Assembly: GCA_964017045.1 (NCBI GenBank)
Contig: OZ024794.1
Coordinates: 56,867,108-56,931,107, forward strand
DNA: 64,000 nt
Direction: 5' to 3'
DNA from: Omphiscola glabra
Taxonomy: Eukaryota; Mollusca; Gastropoda; Lymnaeidae
The notes under the pieces are model-generated. The model was not told the origin of the DNA and did not search any database. It was given only the letters and a program-made list of their open reading frames with translations. The first letter of the stretch is position 1. Each line of letters begins with the position of its first letter. The translations under genes were made by a program, and so were the position numbers. Below are positions 12,031 through 25,331 of this stretch, piece by piece.

Positions 12031-12511
12031 TTGAAAGCGAGTTTACTCTTAGCGGACCGCCTGTCAAACGAGTTATGTATACCGTATATACTCTCTTATA
12101 GGTCGTACTGTTTTTACTAGATAACGTGATGCTAATCAGGGGTGTAAACTATCCACTCGACATCAATTTTGCTGACTGTTACGGTATTCAGTGTGGAGTA
12201 GTCAAATGGGACAATCGGTTACGCCCTTGCTCTCATTAATTGTCGAGCAGAGGGTAATCCGTTTTAAATTATCTATTGTCATTAAAGATCACGTGATTTA
12301 TGACGATTGCTTTCTGTTTTCATGTTGTTAAGGAAAACTTTTGGTGAAGTAGGTTACATAAATATTAGTTATATTTACGTTCAAAAGGGCCATGAATCTT
12401 CCCTAACTAATGGTGCGTCCAATCTACGGATTAAACAAGAGATACCCACTTTGTTATCCTCCAACTAAGGGTGCGACCTATCCACTAGTGAGAACTATCC
12501 ACTGGTGAGAA

Positions 12512-13223
12512 CCAATGTTTCCTCTAAGGCTTGTTGGTTCGTGTGCAAAATCATGCAGAGTGCAGCGTATCTGTTCGAATGTATTTTTATAAAAATTTGC
12601 TGCGCGGATGCTCTAAACTGCTGCGCGGCATCTGTGAGGTAGTTGCGTGGCATCTGTGAGGTAGTTGCGTGGCATCTGTGAGGTAGTTGCGTGGCATCTG
12701 TGAGGTAGTTGCGTGGCATCTGTGAGGTAGTTGCGCGGCATCTGTGAGGTAGCTGCGTGGCATCTGTGAGGTAGCTGCGCGGCATCTGTGAGGCAGCTGC
12801 GTGGCATCTGTGAGGTAGCTGCGTGGCATCTGTGAGGTAGCTGCGTGGCATCTGTGAGGTAGCTGCGCGGCATCTGTGAGGTAGCTGCGTGGCATCTGTG
12901 AGGTAGCTGCGCGGCATCTGTGAGGTAGCTGCGTGGCATCTGTGAGGTAGCTGCGCGGCATCTGTGAGGTAGCTGCGCGGCATCTGTGAGGTAGCTGCGC
13001 GGCATCTGTGAGGTAGCTGCGCGGCATCTGTGAGGTAGTTGCGTGGCATCTGTGAGGCAGCTGCGTGGCATCTCTGAGGTAGCTGCGTGGCATCTGTGAG
13101 GTAGCTGCGCGGCATCTGTGAGGTAGCTGCGCGGCATCTGTGAGGTAGCTGCGCGGCATCTGTGAGGTAGCTGCGTGGCATCTGTGAGGTAGCTGCGTGG
13201 CCGCGCAGCTTAAAGGGAACATT
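12512..13223. mobile_element. Probable MITE filled by a 22-bp minisatellite
   Basis: The ends CCAATGTTTCCTCTAAG and CTTAAAGGGAACATT are imperfect inverted repeats. GGTGAGAA flanks both sides (12504-12511 and 13224-13231), like an 8-bp hAT duplication, although nearby DNA also repeats ggtgagaa. The interior is a 22-bp array. Confidence 0.5.
12610..13203. repeat. 22-bp minisatellite, about 27 copies
   Basis: The unit is ggcatctgtgaggtagctgc plus gt or gc. Since 22 is not a multiple of 3, every minus frame cycles through the same 22-residue repeat. That explains the long minus-strand open frames between 12495 and 13294, which I do not call as genes. Confidence 0.95.
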
Positions 13224-13231
13224 GGTGAGAA

Positions 13232-14280
13232 ATATCCACTGGTGAGAACTATCAGCTGGTGCGGCCTATACGTGAGTTTATGCGGTGCATACATAATTGA
13301 TTATTTTAATACACATAACTCTAAGTTGATATCACATTTACATTCACGCGTTAATAAATTATGTTGATTTAATTGAGATACCGTTCTATTTTCAAATGTG
13401 CATTTGTAGCAGTGCCGAAAGAAAAAGCGGAAATTGAACGACACACTTTGTGATACATAATTTGGAAAATGGTGGCGAACAATATTTAACGTGCTTGGCT
13501 ACAGTTTAACCCTCCGTGTTCTAAGAGATTCATGCAGATCTTTTATATCGTTCTACAGATCCCTAATGTCATCAGTCACTGATATTAGGCTGAAAGAAAT
13601 CCATTTGTTCTTTACTAACCAATGTTTAACTGCAGAAAGGAGGAAACAATGCGATATACTCAGTAAAAAAACATCAGCTGAGAATTTAAATCGGGAACGT
13701 GATACGCTCTTAATTAATTAAAAACTTCATGGGAAATGACCTAAGCAACCCCTCCCCCCAATCTTCTACCGAGCACTCACGGTATGGCCCCTTTACCTTC
13801 CCCGACCACTTCTTTCGCGAAATACACCATTTCATTTTGCCCTCTCTGAACATCTCTAGTTCAAAAAAATTAAGAGTTGCGTGAAGTACTCGGACTTTCC
13901 CTCAACAAAGTGATGATCTCAGCGTCTGGGCTCGCTGGACTGCGTCACAAAGCAACACACGAGATTGGAACTACACTGAGACGAGCTCTTCTAATCTTTG
14001 TGAAAGCTTTCGGCACTTTAGAACTAACTCGCTGAATGCAAAATACCAAAGTGAATTCACGAGTGGACTGAGTTGTAACTGGAGAAAGATTGTTATTTGT
14101 TAAAATCGTCGTTGCACCATGTACGAACAAGGTTTGAATTGTTAGTTTGTTACGATTGTCCATTTCTTCCGAGTACAAAATTTGAGACAAGATGTTTTCA
14201 ATAAAGGAATCTGCAGATATATTTTTGGGCCTGTTAGTATTCACATTCTCATCAACAGTCTTTGACAAGAATTTAACTCA
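13232..14280. other. Unassigned stretch
   Basis: Open frames at 13491-13721 (+) and 13945-14268 (-, 107 codons) have no recognisable domain. Nothing else is seen. Confidence 0.5.
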
Positions 14281-14284
14281 CGAC

Positions 14285-14528
14285 TATTTTCCACGACAAT
14301 GTTCCAAGTCTATATTCCAAGACTATATTCCATGACTATATTCCATAACTATATTCCATGACTGTATTCCATGACTATATTTCAAGACTAAATTTCAAGA
14401 CTATATTTCAAGACTAAATTTCAAAACTATATTTCAATACTATATTCCAATACTATATTTCAATAACTATATTTCAAGACTATATTTCAATAACTATATT
14501 TCTAGACTATATTCCAAGACTATATTTG
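14285..14528. repeat. 13-15-bp tandem repeat
   Basis: Repeats of actatattccaag / actatatttcaa about 17 times with substitutions and one-base length changes. Confidence 0.9.
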
Positions 14529-15950
14529 ACAAAATACTGTAAAGAACCTTATGCGTCTCTATGCTATAACTATATTTGCAACCATGTTCACTCTGTCTCT
14601 CGTGTGCACCAATATGACAACTCAACGAGGGTTATAGTCTTTGAACATTTATTTGTCTTATCGTTTGACCTCACTTATTTCTCTCGCTCTCTCTCTGTCG
14701 TACTCCACTCCGACTGCCACGGTCCCTCTCTAACTCCCGTCCGTCCACCTGCCTGCCCGGCTGAGTTCTCCCCGGCTGAGTTCTGTCTAGTCTCATCCAA
14801 CTGTCCCTTATATACGCCCCGAGTCCATAGAGATTTCTTCCCCGGGGCCCCAATCCCATTCCTATCTCACACCTCGAAATAGGTCATCCATCCAGTCGCG
14901 GGCAATCTAACAAGCTTGACCATTTGTTTGATGAGTTGGTCTTAGGTCATAAAACCAACGCCGTCATTCCGTCTCGGCCAATCTGACACGGTTGATCCTT
15001 TTTAGTCTGTACCGATCTGGGACTCTCCCACCACCTTTTACGGGTCGACTATTGTCTGGACACTCCACAGGTCGACTATTGTCTGGACATCTCCACAATA
15101 CTTGATTTTTTTGTTCGAAACCGTATCAGTTTTTTCTACCATGAGTTGTAAGTACAAAATGTCAAGTTTTAAGATTTAAGGAAACTGAATATTTGGTCAA
15201 GATTACATTGTCTCTTAAATTACCTGCTCAACTGATTACTAACACCAGATAACCAAAAAAAAGGGGAGGGGGGGGGGCTTAGATTCCCCCGCAACCTTAG
15301 GGAGTAAAATCAAAATAACGAGCGCTGCACTTAGTCCATTCTGGTTCCCCCGCCAAAACGTGTTGTCCCCGATTCAATGATTTACAACGGCCTGTAACTG
15401 ATTACCATTCTGTACTAAAAGTTGCATTGTACATTGTCTTTCATTGTCACGTCAGCGCCGCTTGTCGTGTGTAAGAGTCATCTGAACTTTCCAGAGTCGT
15501 CTCAAAGTCAGGGTCATGATGCTGGTGAAGGTCTTCCGTTAGTAACAACTACAGTTGGCCACGACAAAGCATTGTTTAAATTATTTTAAAATTAGGTCCT
15601 GGGTGTGGGAGTGGGGTGGGGTATGTGTTGGGGGGAAGATTCTGACTACGCCCATGTCTGTGACAATCTATTAGAAGGTGTGATTTTCTAGGCCGATAAT
15701 TTATATGCGTGTGTAACGAACCAACAAATATCACTTCCCCAAGACATATCTAATTGAAATTTAGATTAAATTTTCCACAATTTAAATCTACAACTCAGGT
15801 CTAATCATATACTTGCGCATGTTGCGCAAGTGAGTATATAAACTAATATCCGAGTTATCCTCGACAAGCCATTTTTTAAAATCCAGTTTGTCCAATAGGA
15901 TAACTGTCCCTGCATGGCAAAAAATATCATTCCTTGGATGGCTGTGCCGT
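14529..15950. other. Unassigned stretch
   Basis: A 118-codon frame at 14526-14882 is low-complexity Ser/Pro/Leu reading of pyrimidine-rich DNA with no recognised domain. A short direct repeat of ggtcgactattgtctggaca occurs at about 15044 and 15070. A G run lies at 15268-15278. Confidence 0.5.
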
Positions 15951-15954
15951 AACA

Positions 15955-18718
15955 TTCAGGCAATGGTGTAACATTCAGGATGTGCTGTAACATTCAGGCA
16001 ATGGTGTAACATTCAGGATGTGCTGTAACATTCAGGGTGTGCTGTAACATTCAGGCAATGCTGTAACATTCAGGCAATGCTGTAACATTCAGGCTATGCT
16101 GTAACATTAAGGATGTGCTGTAACATTCAGGCTATGGTGTAACATTCAGACTATGCTGTAACATTAAGGATGTGTTGTAACATTAAGGATGTGCTGTAAC
16201 ATTAAGGATGTGCTGTAACATTGATGATGTGCTGTAACAATAAGGATGTGCTGTAACATTAAGGATGTGCTGTAACATTAAGGATGTGCTGTAACATTAA
16301 GGATGTGCTGTAACATTAAGGATGTGCTGTAACATTAAGGATGTGCTGTAACATTCAGGCTATAATTTAACATTCAGGCTATAGTTTAACATACAGGCTG
16401 AGCTGTAACATTCAGGCTATAGTTTAACATTCAGGATGTGCTGTAACATTCAGGCTATAGTTTAACATTCAGGCTGAGCTGTAACATTCAGGATGTGCTG
16501 TAACATTCAGGCTATAGTTTAACATACAGGCTGAGCTGTAACATTCAGGCTATAGTTTAACATTCAGGATGTGCTGTAACATTCAGGCTATAGTTTAACA
16601 TTCAGGATGTGCTGTAACATTCAGGATGTGCTGTAACATTCAGGCTATAGTTTAACATTCAGGATGTGCTGTAACATTCAGGATGTGCTGTAACATTCAG
16701 GATGAGCTGTAACATTCAGGCTATAGTTTAACATTCAGGATGTGCTGTAACATTCAGGCTATAGTTTAACATTCAGGATGTGCTGTAACATTCAGGCTAT
16801 AGGTTAACATTCAGGCTGTGCTGTAACATTCAGGCTATAGGTTAACATTCAGGATGTGCTGTAACATTCAGGCTATAGTTAAACATTCAGGATGTGCTGT
16901 AACATTCAGGCTATAGTTTAACATTCAGGATGTGCTGTAACATTCAGGCTATAGTTAAACATTCAGGATGTGCTGTAACATCCAGGCTATAGTTTAACAT
17001 TCAGGATGTGCTGTAACATTCAGGCTATAGTTAAACATTCAGGATGTGCTGTAACATCCAGGCTATAGTTTAACATTCAGGATGTGCTGTAACATTCAGG
17101 CTATAGTTTAACATTCAGGCTGAGCTGTAACATTCAGGCTGTGTAGTAACATTCAGGCTATAGTTTAACATTCAGGCTGTGTTGTAACATTCAGGCTATA
17201 GTTTAACATTCAGGATGTGCTGTAACATTCAGGCTATAGTTTAACATTCAGGATGTGCTGTAACATTCAGGATGTGCTGTAACATTCAGGATGAGCTGTA
17301 ACATTCAGGCTATAGGTTAACATTCAGGATGTGCTGTAACATTCAAAATGAGCTGTAACATTCAGGATGAGCTGTAACATTCAGGCTATAGTTTAACATT
17401 CAGGATGTGCTGTAACATTCAGGCTATAGTTTAACATTTAGGATGTTCTGTAACATTCAGGCTATAGTTTAACATTCAGGATGTGCTGTAACATTCAGGC
17501 TATAGTTTAACATTCAGGATGTTCTGTAACATTCAGGCTATAGTTTAACATTCAGGATGTGCTGTAACATTCAGGCTATAGTTTAACATTCAGGATGTTC
17601 TGTAACATTCAGGCTATAGTTTAACATTCGGGATGTTCTGTAACATTCAGGCTATAGTTTAACATTCAGGATATTCTGTAACATTCAGGCTATAGTTTAA
17701 CATTCAGGATGTGCTGTAACATTCAGGCTATAGTTTAACATTCAGGATGTTCTGTAACATTCAGGCTATAGTTTAACATTCAGGATGTGCTGTAACATTC
17801 AGGCTATAGTTTAACATTCAGGATGTTCTGTAACATTCAGGCTATAGTTTAACATTCAGGATGTGCTGTAACATTCAGGCTATAGTTTAACATTCAGGAT
17901 GTTCTGTAACATTCAGGCTATAGTTTAACATTCAGGATGTGCTGTAACATTCAGGATGTGCTGTAACATTCAGGATGAGCTGTAACATTCAGGCTATAGG
18001 TTAACATTCAGGATGTGCTGTAACATTCAAAATGAGCTGTAACATTCAGGATGAGCTGTAACATTCAGGCTATAGTTAAACATTCAGGATGTGCTGTAAC
18101 ATTCAGGATGTGCTGTAACATTCAGAATGAGCTGTAACATTCAGGCTATAGGTTAACATTCAGGATGTGCTGTAACATTCAAAATGAGCTGTAACATTCA
18201 GGATGAGCTGTAACATTCAGGCTATAGTTTAACATTCAGGATGTGCTGTAACATTCAGGCTATAGTTTAACATTCAGGATGTTCTGTAACATTCAGGCTA
18301 TAGTTTAACATTCAGGATGTTCTGTAACATTCAGGCTATAGTTTAACATTCAGGATGTGCTGTAACATTCAGGATATAGTTTAACATTCAGGATGTTCTG
18401 TAACATTCAGGCTATAGTTTAACATTCAGGATGTTCTGTAACATTCAGGCTATAGTTTAACATTCAGGATGTTCTGTAACATTCAGGCTATAGTTTAACA
18501 TTCAGGATGTGCTGTAACATTCAGGCTATAGTTTAACATTCAGGATGTGCTGTAACATTCAGGCTATAGTTTAACATTCAGGATGTTCTGTAACATTCAG
18601 GCTATAGTTTAACATTCAGGATGTTCTGTAACATTCAGGCTATAGTTTAACATTCAGGATGTGCTGTAACATTCAGGCTATAGTTTAACATTCAGGCTGT
18701 GCTGTAACATTCAGGCTT
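15955..18718. repeat. 19-bp satellite with 38-bp dimer organisation, 2.8 kb
   Basis: Monomer A is ctgtaacattcaggatgtg and monomer B is ctatagtttaacattcagg. The first 400 bp are mostly A-type, with a homogeneous aaggatgtg sub-block at about 16165-16350. From about 16360 to the end, A and B alternate as a 38-bp dimer. There are about 145 monomers. Confidence 0.95.
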
Positions 18719-19014
18719 TGATCTTCCAATCCATGTTCAAATCAGAGGCATCAGATGTTGAACGGAAACTTAATTAAAAAAACAAACAAAAGAAAGGATT
18801 TAGGTCATGTTACATTAAAAAAGAGGTATACAATGACAATAATAGCATAACAAGAGTGATATTAAGGGACAGTGTTTCGTCATCGGTTGGAAACTGTATT
18901 TTATTTGAACTAACTTGTTGACATATTATGAAGATTGGAAATGTTTGAATGCATTTTATTAAGATTTTTTTTTTTTTTAATTTTTTACTCCATGAAGGGA
19001 TCATTTGTTTCCCA

Positions 19015-19150
19015 AATGAGGAATCATTTGATTCCCCCAATCCGACGGGATCATTTGTTTCCCCCCTCTGAGAGGATCATTTTATTCATCCCTCACTCTG
19101 AGTGGATTGTTTGATTCCGCTCCACTGAGGGGATCATTTGATTCCCCCCC
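19015..19150. repeat. Degenerate ggatcatttg repeat
   Basis: About five copies of gaggggatcatttgattccc with variable spacing (roughly 35 bp), ending in a run of about 14 C. Confidence 0.7.
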
Positions 19151-19546
19151 CCCCCCCAACCCTTTTCTAAGGAGTTCACGTGAAAGCACTGGCTTCATAA
19201 CGGATATCAGGTTTATTACCAATTTTTTTAGGCCATTTTTTGTTCAATACATTTTCTGATCAGTAAATGTTTTGCTTAGTCTACCTCGGCCATGGTCGGC
19301 ACAAAAAACCCCCAACAAAATTGCTAGATCTTGAGCTGTTAATACAGACAAAACGCTTTGATCGGCGTGGTCAAACTTCTTCCGTTACAAATTGACTTTG
19401 ATTTTACCGAGGGTGACGCGTGGCCCAGACAACCTTGTGGGAATAAACGTAATTGTTTTCTGTTTTTTTTTTGTAGCTGTTGAGGTTAACACGAACACGA
19501 TGCTCCCCCCCCGGGCCCCCTGGTTTATTCTACTCGATAAAGATTG

Positions 19547-19855
19547 GCTAAAGTCATGGCTAAGTTATGACCTGATGTTTTGGCTAAAGACATGGCTATG
19601 TTATGACCTGATGTTTTGGCTAAAGACATGGCTTAGTTATGAGTTTATGTTTGGCTAAAGACATGGCTATGTTATGACCTGATGTTTTGGCTAAAGACAT
19701 GGCTATGTTATGACCTGATGTTTTGGCTAAAGACATGGCTATGTTATGACCTGATGTTTTGGCTAAAGACATGGCTATGTTATGACCTGATGTTTTGGCT
19801 AAAGACATGGCTTAGTTATGGTTATGACCTGATGTTTGGCTAAAGTCATGGCTAA
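19547..19855. repeat. 36-bp tandem repeat, about 8 copies
   Basis: The unit contains ttggctaaagacatggctat then gttatgacctgatg. Partial units occur at both edges. Open frames across it are repeat read-through. Confidence 0.93.
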
Positions 19856-19859
19856 TTAA

Positions 19860-21955
19860 TGAATCTTGCAGGGAACATTTTGTCTTTTTTGAAATAGGTC
19901 GAGTCATGTTACACACATTTTAAATGATCTGGACCATAACAGATTTATGAATATTCAATTACAGGATTATTATGTTCTAAGTTGATAGCTCAATGAATCT
20001 TAAGGGAAAGATACTATATTTCCAGAAAATCAATTCATTAATTAATGTCACAAGCTGTTACCTAACACTACATTAAATTCTTGAATCCTTTTTTACTTTA
20101 CAGACGAAGAGAAAATAGTTAATTGACATTGAAATTAATCTTTCTCTGACTTCCCTGTGACGACTTTACCTAGGGACGAACTTTTTATTTCTTACTTCGA
20201 GCGTTGTGCCACTTTTTTTGCACAACTTTTTGCCTGACGTTTTGTTACACTTTTTGCAAAGCTTTTTTTTTTTTTCACAATATCCATTCGTAGCAGACTT
20301 ATTTTACCCCGAATTTTACTCAGTGCCTATTCCCATACGATTTACAAACCCACTCAGTGGCTTGTCAGTGGTGCCGATTGTCCCATAAAATTTATGTTTC
20401 GTTAAATTGTGGCTTGATTTGGTTTGGGTGGGGGGGGGGGGAGTGGTTTGACATGTGACGAAACTTGCTTTGTCCGAATTTCGACAAAAGAACTCTGCAA
20501 ATGATTTATTTGCTCGTGTTTTGTGGGTGCGTGTTTTGGTGGGGAGATTATTTGTGTAGCTGTTGCTATGCGCTTTGTATTCGTGACTTGAGTAGGAGAG
20601 AAGACGTTGTTATGGTTTTTTAGAAGTAAGGGAGTTGCCGAGACAAAGCGGATGAAAGACACCACGCTGTTTTTTTTTCAATAGAGAACCATGTTACACA
20701 CTGATTATTGATTTGTCGAATAATTACTCCTAGACTTAAGAACGAAGCGTTTAAACTGCTTATCCCATATTAGCCTTTCTTAAGAAACTTCTGAATCGAA
20801 ACAAGACGTATCGGTCTGCCGGATAAATGAATCGATCTGCCAGATAAACGAGTCGGTCTGCCGGATAAATCAAGTCTGTAGTTAAATTTTTCGCTTGTTT
20901 TCAAAAGATTGAACAATTAAAAGAAAAGTTGATCGATTAATCCAGCAGTCGACATAACATTAATATACAGGCCTATTCATGACATGGTCCACTTAGAAAC
21001 AAGGAAAAAGTAAGAAATTAAAATCAAGGGGAAAATAAAGTCAGCGAAAGACCCAAATGAGATATGTGCTACGATCATCCCCAGTTTATTAACTCCCACG
21101 TGTTAGGATCTTCCTACTTTTCCCATGAACAACCCCGGCAGAAGTACGTTTACTGAGCGCAGTGGATTCAACGTTGTCTAGGGGTTAAAATCCCAATAAA
21201 AATCACAAACCCCAGAGTTACGATCTCGATATTACCACAGTTCAATAGCTTGGTTGTCTAGGGGGGTCATTCAATAACTCAACAAACCATTGATTCATGT
21301 CAAATGTATATTTTTTAAGCAAACAACTCCGAAATGCTAAAACTACATTATATAATTACTCCGTCACTGCTATCCAAAAGGATAGCACCATCACAACGTC
21401 ATTTCCCAAAACCAAATAAGTCACAAAATACCAAGCTTATAGAAAAAGCCTCACACATCATCTCAACACCAAACACCTTTTCCATATCAAAGATTCACGC
21501 AACAAAATGTGATTCGCAACAATCTGGAGCATAAAAAAAAAGTTTAACAAAATAAAAAGCAACTCCCGAGGACAGCTGCTCCCCGAAAGACAGAAATGAC
21601 GTTTCATTGCCACGTCTCTGATGCTAAAAGAAGCCATTGCCGGGTAGGAAGGCTCACAACGGGCAATAAAAAAATCAATACAATCGTTCGGCGGGGTACT
21701 GTTTCCTGTACGGTCATTATCATTCACAGCAATAACCGATTCCGGTTCTGATGGACGACCCTCCACTGAGTAGTGGCACTCATTCCATAATCTTGTCTGT
21801 GTCGGCGCACTAGTAGATTGGTGGACAGTGGGATCAGAATAATAATAAAGAACTATCGAAGGAATATGACGTCAAGAAGGCTGTAAGATGAATGGACATG
21901 TTCGTCCGGCTGTTACAGCCACATGTATCCGAACCTCAATAGCGTATTGTGAATT
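19860..21955. other. Unassigned stretch
   Basis: A 24-bp repeat (tcggtctgccggataaat) occurs three times at 20812-20872. Frames of up to 102 codons (20402-20665 -, 21458-21766 -) show no domain I recognise. A G run lies at 20430-20441. Confidence 0.5.
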
Positions 21956-21959
21956 ATAA

Positions 21960-22265
21960 TGAGAGGTCGTTTTATATTAAACAACCCTTCAAAACAAAGT
22001 TTTCGTATAAACCCTTTATAAAATGTAATATGGGTGCAATGGTGTGGGGATGAAAATTTTACAAAACATGCTTACAAATAACGCACTTTATAAGAATCAC
22101 AATTAGTGCCCCACTACCCCCAAGGCTCGCAACCGCACATCTTTTCATCGCCTAATGACGTATCTACACATTCTAATGACTCGCCCGCTTTTAGAGCACA
22201 GATTTGTTTCACCAACCATTTCCGAAAAACACAAGAAAATCTAACGCATCAAACGCACTTGAGAA
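21960..22265 (+). repeat. Dispersed repeat copy (inverted partner at 58.2 kb)
   Basis: Shared blocks with the reverse complement of 58195-58470 include ccctttataaaatgtaata, taacgcacttta, aatta gtgc and ctcaccaac-like ends in the same order. Its class is unknown. Confidence 0.75.
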
Positions 22266-22371
22266 ATGTTTGCAAAAAGAATCTCATTGAATGCATTTAT
22301 CTGGACATTTATTTATACTATCTACTTGAAAATAGGAAATAATTATTTTTGGGAACTGGCTGAAAATTTGA

Positions 22372-22525
22372 AGGAATGTGTTGTCGTAGGCACCGAGTCT
22401 ATGTTCAAAGTTTCAGCTCGATAGGTTAACAGGAATTTGGTCAATTAGCATTCCAAAGATTTTGCCACCCAACCAGTCAGTCAGCCAGCAGCAAACGAAA
22501 GCGAAGTTAATATCAAGTTTTCTTG
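22372..22525 (+). repeat. Dispersed repeat copy (partner at 5.2 kb)
   Basis: Contains tttcagctcgataggttaac, ggtcaattagcattcc and gcgaagttaatatc, collinear with 5195-5370. Confidence 0.6.
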
Positions 22526-23079
22526 TTTCTTTTTAAAAGTGCAATTTTCCCCAAATTTAGATTTATTCAAAGTTAGCAGAGCTGAGAGACTTAAAAATGT
22601 ACATGTCAAAGAATTCAACAGTTTTCTCTCATACTTTGAGCCATGAAAGTTTCCCAAGCCTCTTTGTCGGGGCCTCTAAACAACATAGAAGGCGCTTGGC
22701 AAAGCAAAGTAATAGGAACATCTACTGGCCCATGGACACTCTTAATACGGAACAGCACTGGGGGGGGGGGGCCTGTCTCCCTGTTTGTATTCCAGTAATG
22801 TTTTAACTGCCACCCATCCCCTTGCAAAATGCTTATCAATTCGCATAAAAGTAAACTTTGGTAAAGGGAGATGAGGAGGGGCGTAAAGGGACGATGGCCC
22901 ATCACTAGGATTTAGTTGACAAACTACATATAATATATTATGCATTATATATATGTATATGGCAACCTTATGTCATCGCTCATTAGGCCAATCCTGGATT
23001 TGTAATCTTGTCTGCATTTCTCGCAGGAGAATAGTGACTCCTGGTTAGATTTGGCCTTCCGCATTGTTATTTTTTTTGC

Positions 23080-24480
23080 AAGGGCTTCGTTTAGCGCATC
23101 TTCTGCCTTTTTAAAAATCTTTCATACATTACTTTTCGCCAGCTGGAACGTTGTTCGGCAATGATCTCCCATTCGTTGTTTTCAATGTTGGTTTCCTTCA
23201 TGCTCCTTTTGCAAACGTCCAAAAATCTCAAGCGTGGCCGTGCAATAAGTCTTGTCCCTTTTGCCAACTCTCCATACATCAGACTATTTTGGATACGACC
23301 CTCCTCCACTCTCCTTACATGACCTAACTAGCGAAAGCGCCTCTTGCTAAGAGCGGAGAATATGCTAAACATTTTGGAACGTTCCAAGACCTCTGTATAG
23401 GCACCTTGTCCTGCCATCGAATGCGCAAAATGCGACACATACATCTTTGATGGAAGCTGTTGAGTTTCCGTTCGAGACTGGTATATGGGGTACACTCTTC
23501 ACTGTCATATAGGGGCTCACTAAGCACACATGCCTGATAGACACTTCGTTTTGTTTTTTCAATTGGATTGAGATTATTCCACGACCGCTTATTCAGTTTA
23601 TCCACAGTTGCTACTGCTTTTGCGATCATGATGTTTATCTCTTCATCAGCGGAGAGAGAACTAGAAATATTGGATTGAAGGTATGTGAAATGCTCAACAA
23701 CCGAAAGATTATGGCCCTTAATAGATATGATTGGAGGGGACGGTGCTTCTTGCATCATGACATTTGTTTTCTGTAGACAAATTGACAGTCCATGTCTTTA
23801 CAAGCGTTTGATAGATGATTAACTAGCCGCTGAAGACCTTCTTCTATGTGAGATATAAGGCGGAATCGTCAGCAAACTGCAGTTCATGAATTAGTACCTT
23901 TTTTACCTTGGTCTTTGCACGAAGGCTGGCGATATTGAACAGCCTACCATCAGATCTGGTATGAATGTAAGCTCCATCATAGCATTTCCTGAAGGCTAAG
24001 TGATGTTGGCGTCTCTCATATCCTGGGGAATGTGACCTGTTTTCCAACACAGACAGAGGAGCTCTTGTAAGACCTGAAGTAGTATAGTTTTTCCATTTTT
24101 GAGGACTTCCAGGGGAATGCCGTCAATCCCTGGTGCCTTCCCATCAGCAAGGTAATCAATTTTTTTGAGCTCCTGCAAAGTTGGTTCTTTTATCTAGTTC
24201 TTCCATTATTGACAAGACAGGAATATTTTTCAGAGCGGTCTCAGTGACTACATTCCTTGTTGAGTATAGGTCAAGATAATGCTCTACCCAACGCCGGATA
24301 AGATCGTTTGGGTTTTTGGTAATTTGACGAGTCTTGGACTTGAGTGTTGCTATTTTTGAAGACTGTTAAATTTAATGCCCTCTTGATGCCCTCCTACATG
24401 CTCCTAGCATCCCCGTTGTCGGAAGCAAGTTGTATACAGTTGCAAAGGTCGAGCCAGTAAGTATTGGCACGGTGGCGGGC
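23080..24480 (-). pseudogene. Non-LTR retrotransposon reverse transcriptase remnant
   Basis: Minus-strand readings in broken frames give, N to C, GKAPGIDGIPLEVLKNG (24100-24150), HELQFADDSALYL (about 23850-23890, the FADD catalytic motif of reverse transcriptase), EHFTYLQSNISSS then LNKRSWNNL...YQACVLS (23324-23758), and the C-terminal EEGRIQNSLMYGELAKGTR...AEQRSSWRKV (23091-23309). The central RT core between MRDANIT and AFRKCYDGAYIHTRSDG is missing, so an internal deletion sits near 23998. It is dead. Confidence 0.8.
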
Positions 24481-25331
24481 CGTCTGCCGGGACATTTTAT
24501 TTTGCACTAAGGAGAGCCTATAGTGTACGAGCACAAGCCCTATAGGCAAGTAGGGCTCTTCTCTTCCTCTCGGTTACGGTTCCATCAAATTCCAAAGCGT
24601 CTCGTACCAGTCATTATTTTTATATTATATACGTTGCTTCTGGCTAAATTGCAGATTAAAAAGCACTGATGCTATCAAAAACAGAAATTGAGGGCGCCGA
24701 CGACTTTCTAGCTAAATGTTTGGGACGGATGCCTGGGTAGAGGACTCAGCGAGAACCCCCCTCCCCCACGGACAACGTTCGAGAAATTCAAAAGCCAGTG
24801 ATACATTGAATTCTGCACTTTTAAAGCAAAGTAAATTTTCCTAAAGATCTTGCAATATGTTGCCATAGAAACGTGAGGCCCCTAGGAGCGTGCCGCCATT
24901 TGGTGACATTACTAGCCATTTAAATTCAATAGACATCAGCCTGTTCTATAGTGTTATCCTCTTAAAACGGAAGCCCTACTTCATCGACCGCATAAGATGG
25001 AGGCTGAAATTTCTCTGCACAGCCACGGATTATTAATTGCTTTTTGATACTTTTTTTTTTGTATTTAAAACCTTAATCAGAAGATTTTTTTTTTTAAAGT
25101 GAAAATTTAATTGATCAAAACAGGGGAGGCTACTCACCTGACAAAGTGTACGCTTGGGCGCGATGTGTCAGCAAGTGGAGATTATCATGAAATAGTTCTT
25201 CCAATTTTTTTTAAAAACCATCTTTGAGCAGATTTACAAACTGTATGGTATGATTTAAAAAATTTTTTTTTTTTAAAACTAAAAAAATTAATTGTTTTTT
25301 TTTTAAACACCACCACACCATTAAAAAAGCA

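Noticed and set aside
12495..13294. Three overlapping minus-strand frames of 174-235 codons
   Set aside because: They are the 22-bp array read in three frames. All three give the same cyclic peptide, there is no flanking exon signal, and stops are absent only because the unit lacks them.
14526..14882. 118-codon plus frame
   Set aside because: Ser/Pro/Leu-rich reading of pyrimidine-rich DNA with an overlapping minus frame and no domain.
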